A stretch of 64,000 bases of DNA from Flavobacterium sp. 9 (GTDB taxonomy: Bacteria; Bacteroidota; Bacteroidia; Flavobacteriales; Flavobacteriaceae), in the NCBI RefSeq assembly GCF_002754195.1, contig NZ_PEEU01000001.1, positions 248,001 to 312,000 of the forward strand, given 5' to 3'. Made by a program: the position numbers and the translations under genes. Within the stretch, counting starts at the first letter, position 1. Every line of letters begins with the position of its first letter. Positions 43,927 to 53,434 of this stretch are shown here, in pieces. The notes beneath the pieces were generated by a model, which had not been told where the DNA came from, did no database searches, and saw nothing but the letters and a program-made list of their open reading frames with translations.

Positions 43927-46803
43927 CTATAAATTATATTTTAAACCAAGATTAAATTTTGCACCATAATATTCTACCTGTTTTGGTCTGTTTGGTGTTT
44001 CTCCAAAATGATACATTAATGGCTCATTCAAAACGTTATTTACATCACTGAAGATTGTAAAATGATCTCCTACTTTATAAGAAGCCGAGAAATCAAGTGA
44101 GTTATATTTACCGTAATAAATGTCATTCATATCTGTATTCTTGGCATTTGCATCAAAACTTATTGCGTATGCCCCTTTATGGTTGAATGCTGCTCTCACG
44201 TTAAGTTTGCCCGTTTCATAGAACAATTGCAGGTTGTATAATTCTTTTGCCTGATAAGGAGTTGACACTTTTCTTCCGTTTGGATTATTGGTGTTTTGTC
44301 CTAAAGTCATTTCAGAATTCATGAAAGTTGCATTGATCTGAGTTCCAAAATATTTTAAGAATCCAGGCAAGAAGCTGAATCTTTTTGTGATTCCAAATTC
44401 TACTCCGCCAATCCAAGCGTTACCACCGTTTGTAGGCGAACTGATTTCGATATTAGGAATTCCGTTTATTGTACCTTGATACGTGTCGTCAAAAATTGGA
44501 TCTGTAATCGATTTATAGAAAACTCCGGCGTTGATTACACCAACTTCATCTAAGAAATATTCTCCCAATAAATCAAAGTTCCAAGAATAAGTTGGATTCA
44601 AATTTGGGTTTCCTCCTGCATATTCGCCATCAATTGTGTTCAAAGATCCAGCTGGAGAAATGTCTCCAAAGTTTGGTCTTGCAAAGGTTCTTGTTGTAGC
44701 AAAACGAAGGTTTAAATTCTCAACCGGCGTATATTTAACGTGTAACATTGGTAATACTGAAGTGTATGTTTTTGTGTTTTCGGCATCAACAACTACATTA
44801 TTTTCAACTGTTTTACCTGTAACTTGTGTAATTGTATTGGTAACTCTAACACCTCCTAAAACAGTCCATTTGTCAGATATTGAATACGTTGCCATTGCAT
44901 AACCAGAAGATGTAGTTTCACCAACATTAAAGTTTCTTCCTAAACCTTTTCCTAATTCAGGAATTTGAGAATCTGTTGGATTTAGAACCAAACTCCCCTT
45001 AGCCGAATTATATAAATTGTTCATTCCGTTTCCAGATAAAACCGGACCAAAAGTGTTTCCAATATTAGTTCCTGTTTCACGTCTCATATAATCTGTTCCG
45101 CCAGGCTGATTGATTAAATCTGAACCATAGTTTGATAAAAATGGCGTTGGCGATCCTGTCCAATTATAATATTCGTCTCTAAAAGTTGCGATACGATCTT
45201 TGTCTGTTAATTTCGCACCAAACTTCAATTTCAGACTTTCATTAAAATTGTGTTCGTAGTTTACCGCAGCAATAATATTGTCTCTTTCTACGATGCTGAT
45301 TTTGTATAATTCCAAAGTAGAAAACTTCATCTTTGTTGGATCTGTTTTGAAATTTGGATCTGAGTAAAAATCAAATATCGATTTTGGATTATTCGGATCA
45401 AGCATTCCGCCATCAGCAGCCCAATATGCTCTTGGTCCGCCAGCTCCGCCAGATGCAACAGGAACTGTGTTTAAATATTCAGGTTTAACGCCAACTCCGG
45501 TTTGATTAAATTGAATTAAAAAATAACTATTGTCTTCTGCATTTGGAATATTTCCGTATTTGAATTTGTTTCTGTAGGAAGCCAGACTCCAGTCTAAAGT
45601 TCCGTTTGCCAATTGATGTTTTCCGCCTAAATCAAGACCAAGAAATTGCGTCATCAATTCGTTGTGAATATCTTGTTGTTCAACCGTTAAAGCATTTGTA
45701 GTACTATTGAATTTGTCAAATCTGATTCTGTGTTTATAATGCGTTTCAGTATCAGAAAGTCCTCCGTAAGTTGCTTTCAGGAAAATTTTATCTCTCGAAG
45801 AAGGATTAAATTCCATTGCAGCATTCAATCCCGTAGTTTTTCTTATTCCCGTATAATCTCTTAATTCTAATCTGTAAACTCCCTGGTCACCATTTCTTCT
45901 GGCTTCATAATTATCTGTTGCCCAGTTTCTGTCCCAATAAGTACCATTAATAATGTATCCAAATTTTCCGTTTTTACTTTTGTCACCAATAGTAAGTGAT
46001 CCGCTGTAAATTCCTTTATCCGATTTTTGATTGTATCCGCTAAAAATACTTGCTTTAATAGTTCTTTTTGTTGGAGCTGTTTGTGTCGTAAAATTTACGC
46101 TTCCACCAATTGCATCGCCATCCATATCTGGCGTAAGTGCTTTTGTAGCTTCAACATAAGCAATAAGATCAGACGGAAAAAAGTCAAATGCTGTAGCTCT
46201 CGAAGTGGTTTCTTCTTCGGCAGTTGGAATTCTGTTTCCGTTGATTGTTGTTGAAGACCAAAATGGCGGTAAACCTCTTACCGAAACGAAACGTCCCTCG
46301 CCCTGATCTCTTTCGATAGAAACTCCAGGCATACGCTGAACAGTTTCGGCAGCATTACGATCCGGAAGTTTTCCTATTCCGTCAGCCGCAATTACATTTA
46401 CAATGCTCATCGATTTTTTTTGCATGTTCAGCGCTCTTGCTTCACTATTTCTTTGACTCATTCCGCTTACAACTACTTCGCTTAATTCTTTTGAATTGGT
46501 TTCTAAGCGAATTATTCCTAAACTAACATGTTGATTGTCTTTTACTTCAACTTTTATATTTTTTGTTTCATATCCTATATAGGCGATTTGTAATTCTAAA
46601 CTACCAGATCTAACATCCTGAATCGTAAAATAACCACTGAAATCAGTTGTTGCTTTTTGATTGTTAGATAATATAATAGTTGCTCCCGGCAGTGGAGATT
46701 GTGAGTCGGTAACAGTTCCGCTTATGGTAGCTTTTTGCGCCGTCATGTTCTGCGCAAAAAGTGCAACCGAAAAAATAAAAATTGCCTTGTAAATTGTTTT
46801 CAT
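43927..46803 (-). CDS. TonB-dependent receptor of the aminophosphonate-like locus
   Basis: A 958-residue receptor with a signal peptide (MKTIYKAIFIFSVALFAQNMTAQ). A carboxypeptidase-like domain spans about 25-110 (ISGTVTDSQSPLPGATIILS). The plug holds IIADGIGKLPDRNAAETVQRM-like sequence and GVSIERDQGEGRFVSVRGLP, the 'Fe-transport/CirA-TIGR01782' signature, with a barrel ending FNLGLKYNL. TIGR01782-type receptors usually import carbohydrates or organic nutrients rather than iron. It is the first gene of the minus-strand unit receptor - DUF5690 - FAD oxidase - PhnX-like - phosphodiesterase. The ligand is unknown. Confidence 0.88.
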   Translation of the reverse strand: MKTIYKAIFIFSVALFAQNMTAQKATISGTVTDSQSPLPGATIILSNNQKATTDFSGYFTIQDVRSGSLELQIAYIGYETKNIKVEVKDNQHVSLGIIRLETNSKELSEVVVSGMSQRNSEARALNMQKKSMSIVNVIAADGIGKLPDRNAAETVQRMPGVSIERDQGEGRFVSVRGLPPFWSSTTINGNRIPTAEEETTSRATAFDFFPSDLIAYVEATKALTPDMDGDAIGGSVNFTTQTAPTKRTIKASIFSGYNQKSDKGIYSGSLTIGDKSKNGKFGYIINGTYWDRNWATDNYEARRNGDQGVYRLELRDYTGIRKTTGLNAAMEFNPSSRDKIFLKATYGGLSDTETHYKHRIRFDKFNSTTNALTVEQQDIHNELMTQFLGLDLGGKHQLANGTLDWSLASYRNKFKYGNIPNAEDNSYFLIQFNQTGVGVKPEYLNTVPVASGGAGGPRAYWAADGGMLDPNNPKSIFDFYSDPNFKTDPTKMKFSTLELYKISIVERDNIIAAVNYEHNFNESLKLKFGAKLTDKDRIATFRDEYYNWTGSPTPFLSNYGSDLINQPGGTDYMRRETGTNIGNTFGPVLSGNGMNNLYNSAKGSLVLNPTDSQIPELGKGLGRNFNVGETTSSGYAMATYSISDKWTVLGGVRVTNTITQVTGKTVENNVVVDAENTKTYTSVLPMLHVKYTPVENLNLRFATTRTFARPNFGDISPAGSLNTIDGEYAGGNPNLNPTYSWNFDLLGEYFLDEVGVINAGVFYKSITDPIFDDTYQGTINGIPNIEISSPTNGGNAWIGGVEFGITKRFSFLPGFLKYFGTQINATFMNSEMTLGQNTNNPNGRKVSTPYQAKELYNLQLFYETGKLNVRAAFNHKGAYAISFDANAKNTDMNDIYYGKYNSLDFSASYKVGDHFTIFSDVNNVLNEPLMYHFGETPNRPKQVEYYGAKFNLGLKYNL

Positions 46804-47167
46804 GGTTAATTTGTTTACAAATATTAAATTTATTGACGCAAATAAACAATGATTTTTATAAATAGTAAATAAATGAAAATTATGTAATTGTTAAAGAAAA
46901 GCAAATTAAAGCACCGCAATTGTTAAGGATTTGTAAAAAATAAAAATGCTAATGAATTGAAAATGACACCCAAATTCCTTTAAATACGGGTGAAATAACC
47001 GATTTTGATCAACATTTTGAACAAAACAGAAAACGTTTTCGAAGCAAACATTCCTTAACAATTCTATTTTGGAATTGCGTACTTATTTACAAATAGTAAA
47101 CTTTTTGAGTGATATTTTACTAGTTTGAGTTATTGAACATACATTATATTATGACCACCAAATTTGT

Positions 47168-47363
47168 GTTTAGTCCCTACGGGACAATTTTGATGTGGTT
47201 TGTATTTTATGTTCTACCAACATTTAATCTCTCCGAGATATTCCTTTTAGATATAATAAAAACCTTTTATTATAGAATTTCAACAGATAATACTCCTTTA
47301 GGAGTTAAATATTGGTAAAAAAAACTTATCACACACAGAAAAAATGTCCCGTAGGGACTACAC
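47168..47363. repeat. Palindromic cassette with TCCCTACGGGA arms
   Basis: Perfect 15-bp arms TAGTCCCTACGGGAC (47171-47185) and GTCCCGTAGGGACTA (47346-47360), about 160 bases apart. Within are further small palindromes, e.g. CTCCTTTAGGAG at 47292-47303 followed by TTAAATATTGGTAAAAAA. That last element also follows GTACCGTCAGGTAC at 15311. The rest of 46804-47491 shows no gene. Confidence 0.7.
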
Positions 47364-47451
47364 TTTCTTATTAAAAATCCAACAAAACAAAATGACGTTT
47401 TAAACAAAGTAAAATGACATTCTGAACAAACTTCGTCTTTTAAGTTCCCAA

Positions 47452-47459
47452 TAACTTTG
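47452..47459 (+). promoter_or_regulatory. -7 box for the SDR gene at 47492
   Basis: TAACTTTG (TAnnTTTG), 32 bases upstream of the ATG. No convincing -33 element. Confidence 0.45.
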
Positions 47460-47491
47460 CCTTATAATAATTACTTAAAAAGCACACAAAA

Positions 47492-48487
47492 ATGAAAACA
47501 AACAATTATCAGGGAACTTTCCAAAAAGCAATTGGTTCAGGATTTAATGCAAAATCAACCACAAACGAAGTTATCAACGGAATTGACCTTACGGGAAAAA
47601 TTGCAATTGTAACAGGCGGTAATACCGGAATTGGTTTAGAAACCGTAAAAATTCTTGCCGAAGCCGGAGCAAGAGTAATCGTTCCTGCAAGAGATATTGA
47701 GAAAGCAAAGAAAAACTTAAAAGATATTCCAAATGTAGAATTGGAAATAATGGATTTAATGAATCCTGATTCTATAGATGCATTTGCCCAAAAATTTCTT
47801 TCGTCAGGAAGGCCTTTACATTTATTGATTAATAATGCCGGAATTATGTGGTTTCCATATCGTCGTGACAATCGCGGAATCGAATCGCAATTGGCTACGA
47901 ATTATTTGGCACAATTTCAACTTACGGCAAGATTATGGCCAGCGCTTAAAAAAGCCAAAGCTGCGAGAGTAATAAGTGTATCATCGCAAGGACATCAATT
48001 TGGCTCTTTTGATTTTGATGATCCTAATTTTTTACACAAAGAATACGAAACTTTACAAGCTTACGGACAATCCAAAACGGCATGTAATTTATTTGCTCTC
48101 GAATTGGACAATCGCGCAAAAGAATTTGGTGTGAGATCTTATTCCCTGCATCCGGGATCTATCAATGGAACTGAACTTGCTAGAGAAGCTTCATTAGATT
48201 TATTTCAGAAAATGGGACTTTGCGATGCTGATGGAAATATTCGACCGGAAATTTTAGCAAATCTAAAAACGATTCCGCAAGGCGCTGCAACTACGGTTTG
48301 GTGCGCAACGAGTCCGCTTCTTGAAAATAATGGCGGTGTATATTGTGAAGATGTTGAAATTGCTTCAATTGCAACCGATTCTTCTATAACTCCCGGAGTA
48401 AAATTATATTCGCTTGACAAGGATAATGCCAAAAGATTATGGTTGGTAAGTGAAGAAATGACGAGAATAACTTTTGATGTTAACTAA
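47492..48487 (+). CDS. SDR family NAD(P)-dependent oxidoreductase
   Basis: A 331-residue classical SDR of the WW-domain oxidoreductase/retinol-dehydrogenase-like group. IAIVTGGNTGIGLETVKILA is the cofactor loop and LLINNAGIMWFPYRRD the NNAG motif. The catalytic Ser lies in RVISVSSQGHQFGSF, and AYGQSKTACNLFALEL is the YxxxK active site. The substrate is unknown. It is monocistronic, between the TonB receptor (divergent) and the PQQ dehydrogenase (convergent). Confidence 0.9.
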   Translation: MKTNNYQGTFQKAIGSGFNAKSTTNEVINGIDLTGKIAIVTGGNTGIGLETVKILAEAGARVIVPARDIEKAKKNLKDIPNVELEIMDLMNPDSIDAFAQKFLSSGRPLHLLINNAGIMWFPYRRDNRGIESQLATNYLAQFQLTARLWPALKKAKAARVISVSSQGHQFGSFDFDDPNFLHKEYETLQAYGQSKTACNLFALELDNRAKEFGVRSYSLHPGSINGTELAREASLDLFQKMGLCDADGNIRPEILANLKTIPQGAATTVWCATSPLLENNGGVYCEDVEIASIATDSSITPGVKLYSLDKDNAKRLWLVSEEMTRITFDVN

Positions 48488-48598
48488 TGTAAAATCTTTT
48501 TTTGTTTTACTGAATAGCCTCCTGCTTTAGCTCAATGTCATTAAGCTAAGGGGAAATCTACAAAATTACTTAACAGTTTAATCAGGAAAGTAATTAGA

Positions 48599-48710
48599 AA
48601 AATCCGTTTTTATCAGCGTTTTCGCTTTTGCGAATCAGTAAAATCAGCGTCTAATTTTGACGCGGATAAAACAGATTTACTTCGTAAAAACGCAGATAAA
48701 AACGGATTTT
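48599..48710. repeat. Intergenic inverted repeat, AAATCCGTTTTTATC family copy 1
   Basis: 24-bp arms 48599-48622 and 48687-48710 with one mismatch; the inner part is also partly complementary (AAATCAGCGTC against GACGCGGAT). A related copy is at 56433-56516. A CCTGCTTTAGCTCAATGTCA module upstream (about 48524-48543) repeats the module seen near 25197-25224. Confidence 0.7.
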
Positions 48711-48796
48711 ATTTTCTAAAAGATTAACTTAATGATATTGTGCGCTAGCAGCGGAGAAAATTTAAAAAACGTCTCTAATAACGTTTTATGCCTAAC

Positions 48797-48828
48797 AAAA
48801 AAAATGGCGCTATACAGCACCATTTTTT
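48797..48828 (-). terminator. Terminator of the PQQ-type dehydrogenase gene
   Basis: Arms around 48800-48810 and 48817-48827 (AAAATGGtGC / GCgCCATTTT on the minus strand), then a T-run on the minus strand (A-run at 48797-48804). It lies 42 bases after the stop. Confidence 0.7.
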
Positions 48829-48869
48829 GCATTCTTTTATCATAAAAGAACATATGTTGAAATTGATTC

Positions 48870-50102
48870 TTATTTTTTATCGATTTTGTACAGCCTTCCG
48901 CCGTCTGTAATGGCGTATAAAGCTCCGTCGTTTCCTTGTGTTACATCTCTAAAACGTTGATTTTCTGAAGCTAGAAGTCTTTCTTCACCAATCACTTTAT
49001 TGTTTTTTATCGCAAGACGCACGATATGCATTCCGCTTAAAGCGCCTATGAAAAGATTATTTTGCCATTCAGGAACGCGATTACCGGTGTAAAAAATCAT
49101 TCCGCTTGGCGAAACCACTGGATCCCAGTAATAAACCGGTTGCTCTAAACCATCTTGTTGCTGAATTCCTGCACCAACTTTTTCTCCGCTATATTCTATT
49201 CCGTAGGTAATTGTTGGCCATCCGTAATTTGCACCAGGTTTTATGCGGTTAATTTCATCTCCTCCTCTTGGTCCGTGCTCTGCCAACCAGATTTCGTTTG
49301 TCACGGGATTAAGTGCTAAACCTTGTGGGTTTCTATGACCATAACTATACAATTCCGGTAAAGCTCCGGCTTGCGTAAAAGTAGGATTTCCGGTTGCAGG
49401 CTGCCCGTCTTTTGTTATTCTGATTACTTTTCCCAAACCTGCTGTAACTGATTGTGCCAATGGTCTGGTTTCTAATACAGAACGTTCTCCCGTGCTTATT
49501 ACAAGAAAACCTGATTTATCAAAAAGAATACGTCCGCCATAATGCAGCGTACTTGCGTTGGCAGGTTTAGCTCTGTAAATTACGGTTGCTCCTTCGATTG
49601 TTTTTTCGTCAGCTGATAGTTTTCCTTTGGCTACAGCCGTATTATTTCCGCCTGTTGTCGCTTCTGCAAAAACCCAGTAAACCATGCGATTTGCAGTAAA
49701 TTCCGGATCAATAGTTAATCCTAATAAACCACCTTGTCCGGCAGCATTAACAGCAGGAATACCAGTTATTGGAGCACTCAAAACTCCGGCTGTAGTTGCA
49801 ATGCGCATCGTTCCGCCTTTCTCGGTAATTAATAATCTGCCATCCGGAAGACTTTTTATTCCCCAAGGACTTGTTAAGCTTGTAGCAAGAACAACTCCTT
49901 GATAAGGTGTATTGGTTTGAACTCCATTTATACGCGTTTGCCCTTCAAATGCAGGTTTATAAGTGGTGTTAGCAGCATTTCCTTCTACAGGATTCGTGGT
50001 TGTTCCAGGATTTGAATCGATATCTTTGTCTTTGTCATTTGCGCAGCTAAATAAGGTCATTAGCACGCTTGCAACAATAGTAATTTGGTTAATAGTTCTC
50101 AT
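48870..50102 (-). CDS. PQQ-dependent sugar dehydrogenase-like lipoprotein
   Basis: 410 residues from ATG 50102; an upstream start at 50162 would put 20 extra residues before the signal. The signal ends in a lipobox, VLMTLFSCAND. The soluble glucose/sorbosone dehydrogenase beta-propeller (Yli/GSDH family) shows SLTSPWGIKSLPDGRLLITE, GQGGLLGLTIDPEFTANRMV, LHYGGRILFDKSGFLVISTG, GHRNPQGLALNPVTNEIW, LAEHGPRGGDEINRIKPGAN and YGWPTITYGIEYSG. It probably oxidises an aldose in the periplasm or at the outer membrane. It is divergent from an AraC-family regulator. Confidence 0.9.
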   Translation of the reverse strand: MRTINQITIVASVLMTLFSCANDKDKDIDSNPGTTTNPVEGNAANTTYKPAFEGQTRINGVQTNTPYQGVVLATSLTSPWGIKSLPDGRLLITEKGGTMRIATTAGVLSAPITGIPAVNAAGQGGLLGLTIDPEFTANRMVYWVFAEATTGGNNTAVAKGKLSADEKTIEGATVIYRAKPANASTLHYGGRILFDKSGFLVISTGERSVLETRPLAQSVTAGLGKVIRITKDGQPATGNPTFTQAGALPELYSYGHRNPQGLALNPVTNEIWLAEHGPRGGDEINRIKPGANYGWPTITYGIEYSGEKVGAGIQQQDGLEQPVYYWDPVVSPSGMIFYTGNRVPEWQNNLFIGALSGMHIVRLAIKNNKVIGEERLLASENQRFRDVTQGNDGALYAITDGGRLYKIDKK

Positions 50103-50300
50103 AAGGTTTGGGATTTTAAGGATTAAAAAAATACAAATGGTAGATATTCTAATGTATAACAAATCAAAAATCTTGAATTAAAATTAAAAAAAGTTACATA
50201 ATTTATGAGAAAAGTTATACAATTATACTGTTTTGAATGTAAATTTTCGTCTCTTAACAATAGATAAAATTAAAAGCAAAAGAACAGAAGCGATTTGAAC

Positions 50301-50514
50301 CAAGAGTGTAAGGAACTTTTATAAAAGCTTATTTTTCAAAGTTGGTCCGCGTATTTTTGTCATTCCGAGGAACGAGGAATCTCCACAATCCCGAAGCTTC
50401 GGGACTCAGGCAAAATCGCCAATCTTTGTCGAGCTACTTGTGGAGATTCCTCGTTCCTCGGAATGACAATGATTATGGCAATTTTGTGCAAAACTAAAGT
50501 TCCTTACACTCTTG
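50301..50514. repeat. Three-level nested palindrome between two divergent genes
   Basis: Outer perfect 19-bp arms are at 50301-50319 and 50496-50514 (CAAGAGTGTAAGGAACTTT and its complement). Middle perfect 31-bp arms are at 50357-50387 and 50439-50469 (TTGTCATTCCGAGGAACGAG core). A central perfect palindrome, TCCCGAAGCTTCGGGA, is at 50389-50404. The middle part is related to 17289-17379. The right end lies just upstream of the AraC-gene promoter region. Confidence 0.85.
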
Positions 50515-50539
50515 GATTTAAACCTTACACAAATGTCAC

Positions 50540-50547
50540 TAACTTTG
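50540..50547 (+). promoter_or_regulatory. -7 box for the AraC-family gene at 50597
   Basis: TAACTTTG (TAnnTTTG), 49 bases upstream of the ATG; the same box sequence occurs at 47452. The nearest TTG is 25 bases upstream, a long spacing. Confidence 0.4.
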
Positions 50548-50596
50548 TTCAACGCAGGATATAATCGAAAAAAACAACATCTAATTACCGCAAAAA

Positions 50597-51421
50597 ATGG
50601 AATACGAAGCAAAATATATAACGCCGGATATTAAGCTTTCTTGTTATGAAGATAAGTTTTTTAAATCGGATATAATGTTTGATCAGCATATGTTGGTTTG
50701 GTTTATTTCGGGCGAAACAAAGATTGTGCAAACTGATGGAATTCATATTTTTAAGAAAGGAGATATTTTTCTGATTCCTAGAAATCAACTTGCAACGATT
50801 ATAAATTATCCAAAAGACGGACAACCTCATAAAACCGTTGTGATGCATTTGTCGACTGAAAAATTAAAAGATTTCTATGCAAATCTGGATATAAAATTAA
50901 AAACTAACATACAGCCAAAAATATATTCTTATAACAATCATCCGTTACTCGAAAGTTGTCTTGTGTCCTTGATTCCGTATTTTGAGATGACCACACTTCC
51001 TGCAAATATCGCCGACTTGAAAATAACGGAAGCAATAAGTATTCTAAGATCAATAGATCCTGAAATAGATAATATTCTGGGGAATTTTGAAGAACCTGGA
51101 AAAATTGATTTGGTTAATTTTATGGAACGTAATTTTATGTTCAACATGCCGCTGGAAAGACTTGGTTATCTTACCGGAAGAAGTTTGTCGACTTTTAATC
51201 GCGATTTTAAAAAGTATTTCGACACAACTCCGCAAAAATGGCTGACGAAAAAAAGGCTGGATCTTGCCCATTATCAGCTAAGCAAAAACAAGAAAAAAAC
51301 AATTGATGTTTGTTATGAAGTTGGTTTTGAGAACTTATCGCATTTCTCTTATGCCTTTAAAAAACAATTTGGTTATACTGCTACAGAATTAATAAGCATC
51401 AATAACCAAATCAATATATAA
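50597..51421 (+). CDS. AraC-family transcriptional regulator
   Basis: 274 residues with an N-terminal cupin-like sensor domain (about 25-120: GDIFLIPRNQLATIINYPKD) and a C-terminal double-HTH AraC domain (about 165-270: MPLERLGYLTGRSLSTFNRD, KYFDTTPQKWLTKKRLDLAH, TIDVCYEVGFENLSHFSYAF and KKQFGYTATEL). It is divergent from the PQQ dehydrogenase gene with the nested palindrome between, so it may regulate that gene. The inducer is unknown. Confidence 0.9.
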   Translation: MEYEAKYITPDIKLSCYEDKFFKSDIMFDQHMLVWFISGETKIVQTDGIHIFKKGDIFLIPRNQLATIINYPKDGQPHKTVVMHLSTEKLKDFYANLDIKLKTNIQPKIYSYNNHPLLESCLVSLIPYFEMTTLPANIADLKITEAISILRSIDPEIDNILGNFEEPGKIDLVNFMERNFMFNMPLERLGYLTGRSLSTFNRDFKKYFDTTPQKWLTKKRLDLAHYQLSKNKKKTIDVCYEVGFENLSHFSYAFKKQFGYTATELISINNQINI

Positions 51422-51494
51422 AGCAGTATATAAAGCAATATTATCTATCACGTTATTATTGATTTGGTTAGAAATAATAAATTTTGAATCTTAT

Positions 51495-52493
51495 TTATTT
51501 TGGAAAATAACTGCCTTTCAAAACAAGTTTTACAGACCCAATTGCTACTCCTAAAACAACAATATTCGTCAGACAAAAAACAATTAAAGCCAATATCATA
51601 ACAGCAGAATCGGCGGTTTTTAAAGCAAAAATCGACAAACCTTGCGACAAAGTAGCAATCCCGAAAGTATAAGCCCAATATCCGGGTGCAAAAGCTTGTT
51701 CTTTAAGCCATTTTATAGCAAAAGTTATCGAAACAAAAAGAAACAAAGCATATCCCATTAATGCGTAAGTAATTGAAATATTACCGCTTTTACCTGTCAA
51801 AACCTGATATGCGACAAATAAAACAACCGCAGGCGCCATATAAATTCCCATAAAATTTCTCGTTTTTGCGCCAAGTCCGCCAACTGTGAGTTGATTTGTA
51901 ATTACAGAATCCATAATCAACCACGAAATAGTTCCGATTCCGAGAAGTACAAAACCGTAATTTGTATATCCTAACAATCCTGCTGCAAGTGCATTAACCA
52001 AAATACTTGCCGTAAAGGTCAAAAACAAAGACGGTGTTGTTTGGTGCGCTTCACGTTCCTGTGTCCATAAACCTGAAAATTTGTAAGCACCATAAATAAG
52101 ATTTAGAACTGAACCTATCCAAAATAAAGCGATAGCAATCGAATTATCATAAACGTGAACGGCAATTGCGACCAAAATTACAGACTCGGGAATTAATGCC
52201 AAAAATGAAGATTGAACAGGATCATTGAATTCACTTACGGCCAACTTTCTATGCTGAATCCATTTGTTGCAATAAAGCGTTAACCACCAAATAAACGAAA
52301 GCACAGCGAGCATTTCTAAAATTTCACCAATATAAATTGGCACGTTCCACAATGATGCAGCATTTCTCCATGCATTTCCTGTTTCTGCTAATCCTAATGT
52401 CATTGCGAAAAAAGATGCGGGAGCAATTGGCAATGTATTTTTTTGTTTTTCAAATTGTTGTAGTGCGATTTTTTCTTCGATTTTGTCCATCAT
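51495..52493 (-). CDS. TDT/SLAC1 family transporter (TehA-like)
   Basis: About 332 residues from ATG 52493 (52490 is also possible; the longer TTG start at 52520 is unlikely). Ten hydrophobic helices are visible. PIAPASFFAMTLGLAETGNA, GGLGAKTRNFMGIYMAPAVV and GYWAYTFGIATLSQGLSIFA are typical blocks of the tellurite-resistance/dicarboxylate (TDT, SLAC1) fold. A role in anion or small-acid export is inferred from the family. It is divergent from the AraC gene at 52584. Confidence 0.85.
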   Translation of the reverse strand: MMDKIEEKIALQQFEKQKNTLPIAPASFFAMTLGLAETGNAWRNAASLWNVPIYIGEILEMLAVLSFIWWLTLYCNKWIQHRKLAVSEFNDPVQSSFLALIPESVILVAIAVHVYDNSIAIALFWIGSVLNLIYGAYKFSGLWTQEREAHQTTPSLFLTFTASILVNALAAGLLGYTNYGFVLLGIGTISWLIMDSVITNQLTVGGLGAKTRNFMGIYMAPAVVLFVAYQVLTGKSGNISITYALMGYALFLFVSITFAIKWLKEQAFAPGYWAYTFGIATLSQGLSIFALKTADSAVMILALIVFCLTNIVVLGVAIGSVKLVLKGSYFPK

Positions 52494-52583
52494 TAAAATA
52501 TTAAGTTTAACTTTGAGCAAAATTATACTGATTTAATAAAATATAAATTGTAATATTCTTCGTTAATATAGTAATAAGAGGTT

Positions 52584-53426
52584 ATGATAAAGAATAATAT
52601 ATATCTTCCGTATGAAGTTATTTTTAGCGAAATAACGGAATCACTGCAAACTAAAGTGGGAAATAATTTCTTTGAACTGCTTTATATTGTATCCGGAACC
52701 GGAATTCAAACTATTAATCAAAATAGATTATCATATGAACCTGGGCATTTATTTTTAATAACACCTCAAGATTTTCATTCTTTGGAAATAAAGGAAAAAA
52801 CGACCATTTTTCAATTGCGTTTTACTGATATTTATATCAAAAACGGACCTTTTACTTCTAACAATCTTTACAAACTTGAATATATTTTGCATCATGCGCA
52901 TCATCAGCCCGGATGTATTTTGAAAAGAATTACAGATAAAAATCTCGTTCATCCCGTTATCGAAGCCATTAGGCATGAATATCACAATCCTACTTTATAC
53001 AATACCGAACTTATCCAGTTATTAATTAATACTTTGATTGTAATTATTGCCCGAAATATCTCTGAATATCTACCGGAAAATATCAACAAACAATCTGATG
53101 GAAAAGCGCATACGTTGTTAGAATATATTCAAACTCATATCTATGAACCTGAAAAACTGAGTGTAACGGTTATGAGCGAGAAGTTTGGAATTTCGGAAAC
53201 GTATTTAGGAAGGTATTTTAAAAAACAAGCAAACGAAACTTTACAGGATTATATTTCGAAATACCGAATAAAACTGGTAGAAAACAGATTGCTTTATAGT
53301 GATTTACGTGTTGGAGAAATTGCAAATGAATTGGGTTTTAATGATGAAAGTCATTTGAATAAAATCTTCAAAAAACACCGCGGCACTACTCCATCAGCTT
53401 TTAGAAAAAAGACTTTAAGTGTTTAA
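52584..53426 (+). CDS. AraC-family transcriptional regulator
   Basis: A 280-residue regulator with an N-terminal cupin-type domain (about 20-100: NFFELLYIVSGTGIQTINQN, GHLFLITPQDFHSLEI) and a C-terminal AraC domain (about 180-280: EKLSVTVMSEKFGISETYLG, YFKKQANETLQDYISKYRI, DLRVGEIANELGFNDESHLN, FKKHRGTTPSAFRKK). It is divergent from the TDT transporter with a 90-base gap, so it is the likely regulator of that transporter. Confidence 0.9.
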   Translation: MIKNNIYLPYEVIFSEITESLQTKVGNNFFELLYIVSGTGIQTINQNRLSYEPGHLFLITPQDFHSLEIKEKTTIFQLRFTDIYIKNGPFTSNNLYKLEYILHHAHHQPGCILKRITDKNLVHPVIEAIRHEYHNPTLYNTELIQLLINTLIVIIARNISEYLPENINKQSDGKAHTLLEYIQTHIYEPEKLSVTVMSEKFGISETYLGRYFKKQANETLQDYISKYRIKLVENRLLYSDLRVGEIANELGFNDESHLNKIFKKHRGTTPSAFRKKTLSV

Positions 53427-53434
53427 ACCCTTAA

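Noticed and set aside
47133..47318. Small plus-strand frame of 61 residues
   Set aside because: Lies wholly in the TCCCTACGGGA palindromic cassette.
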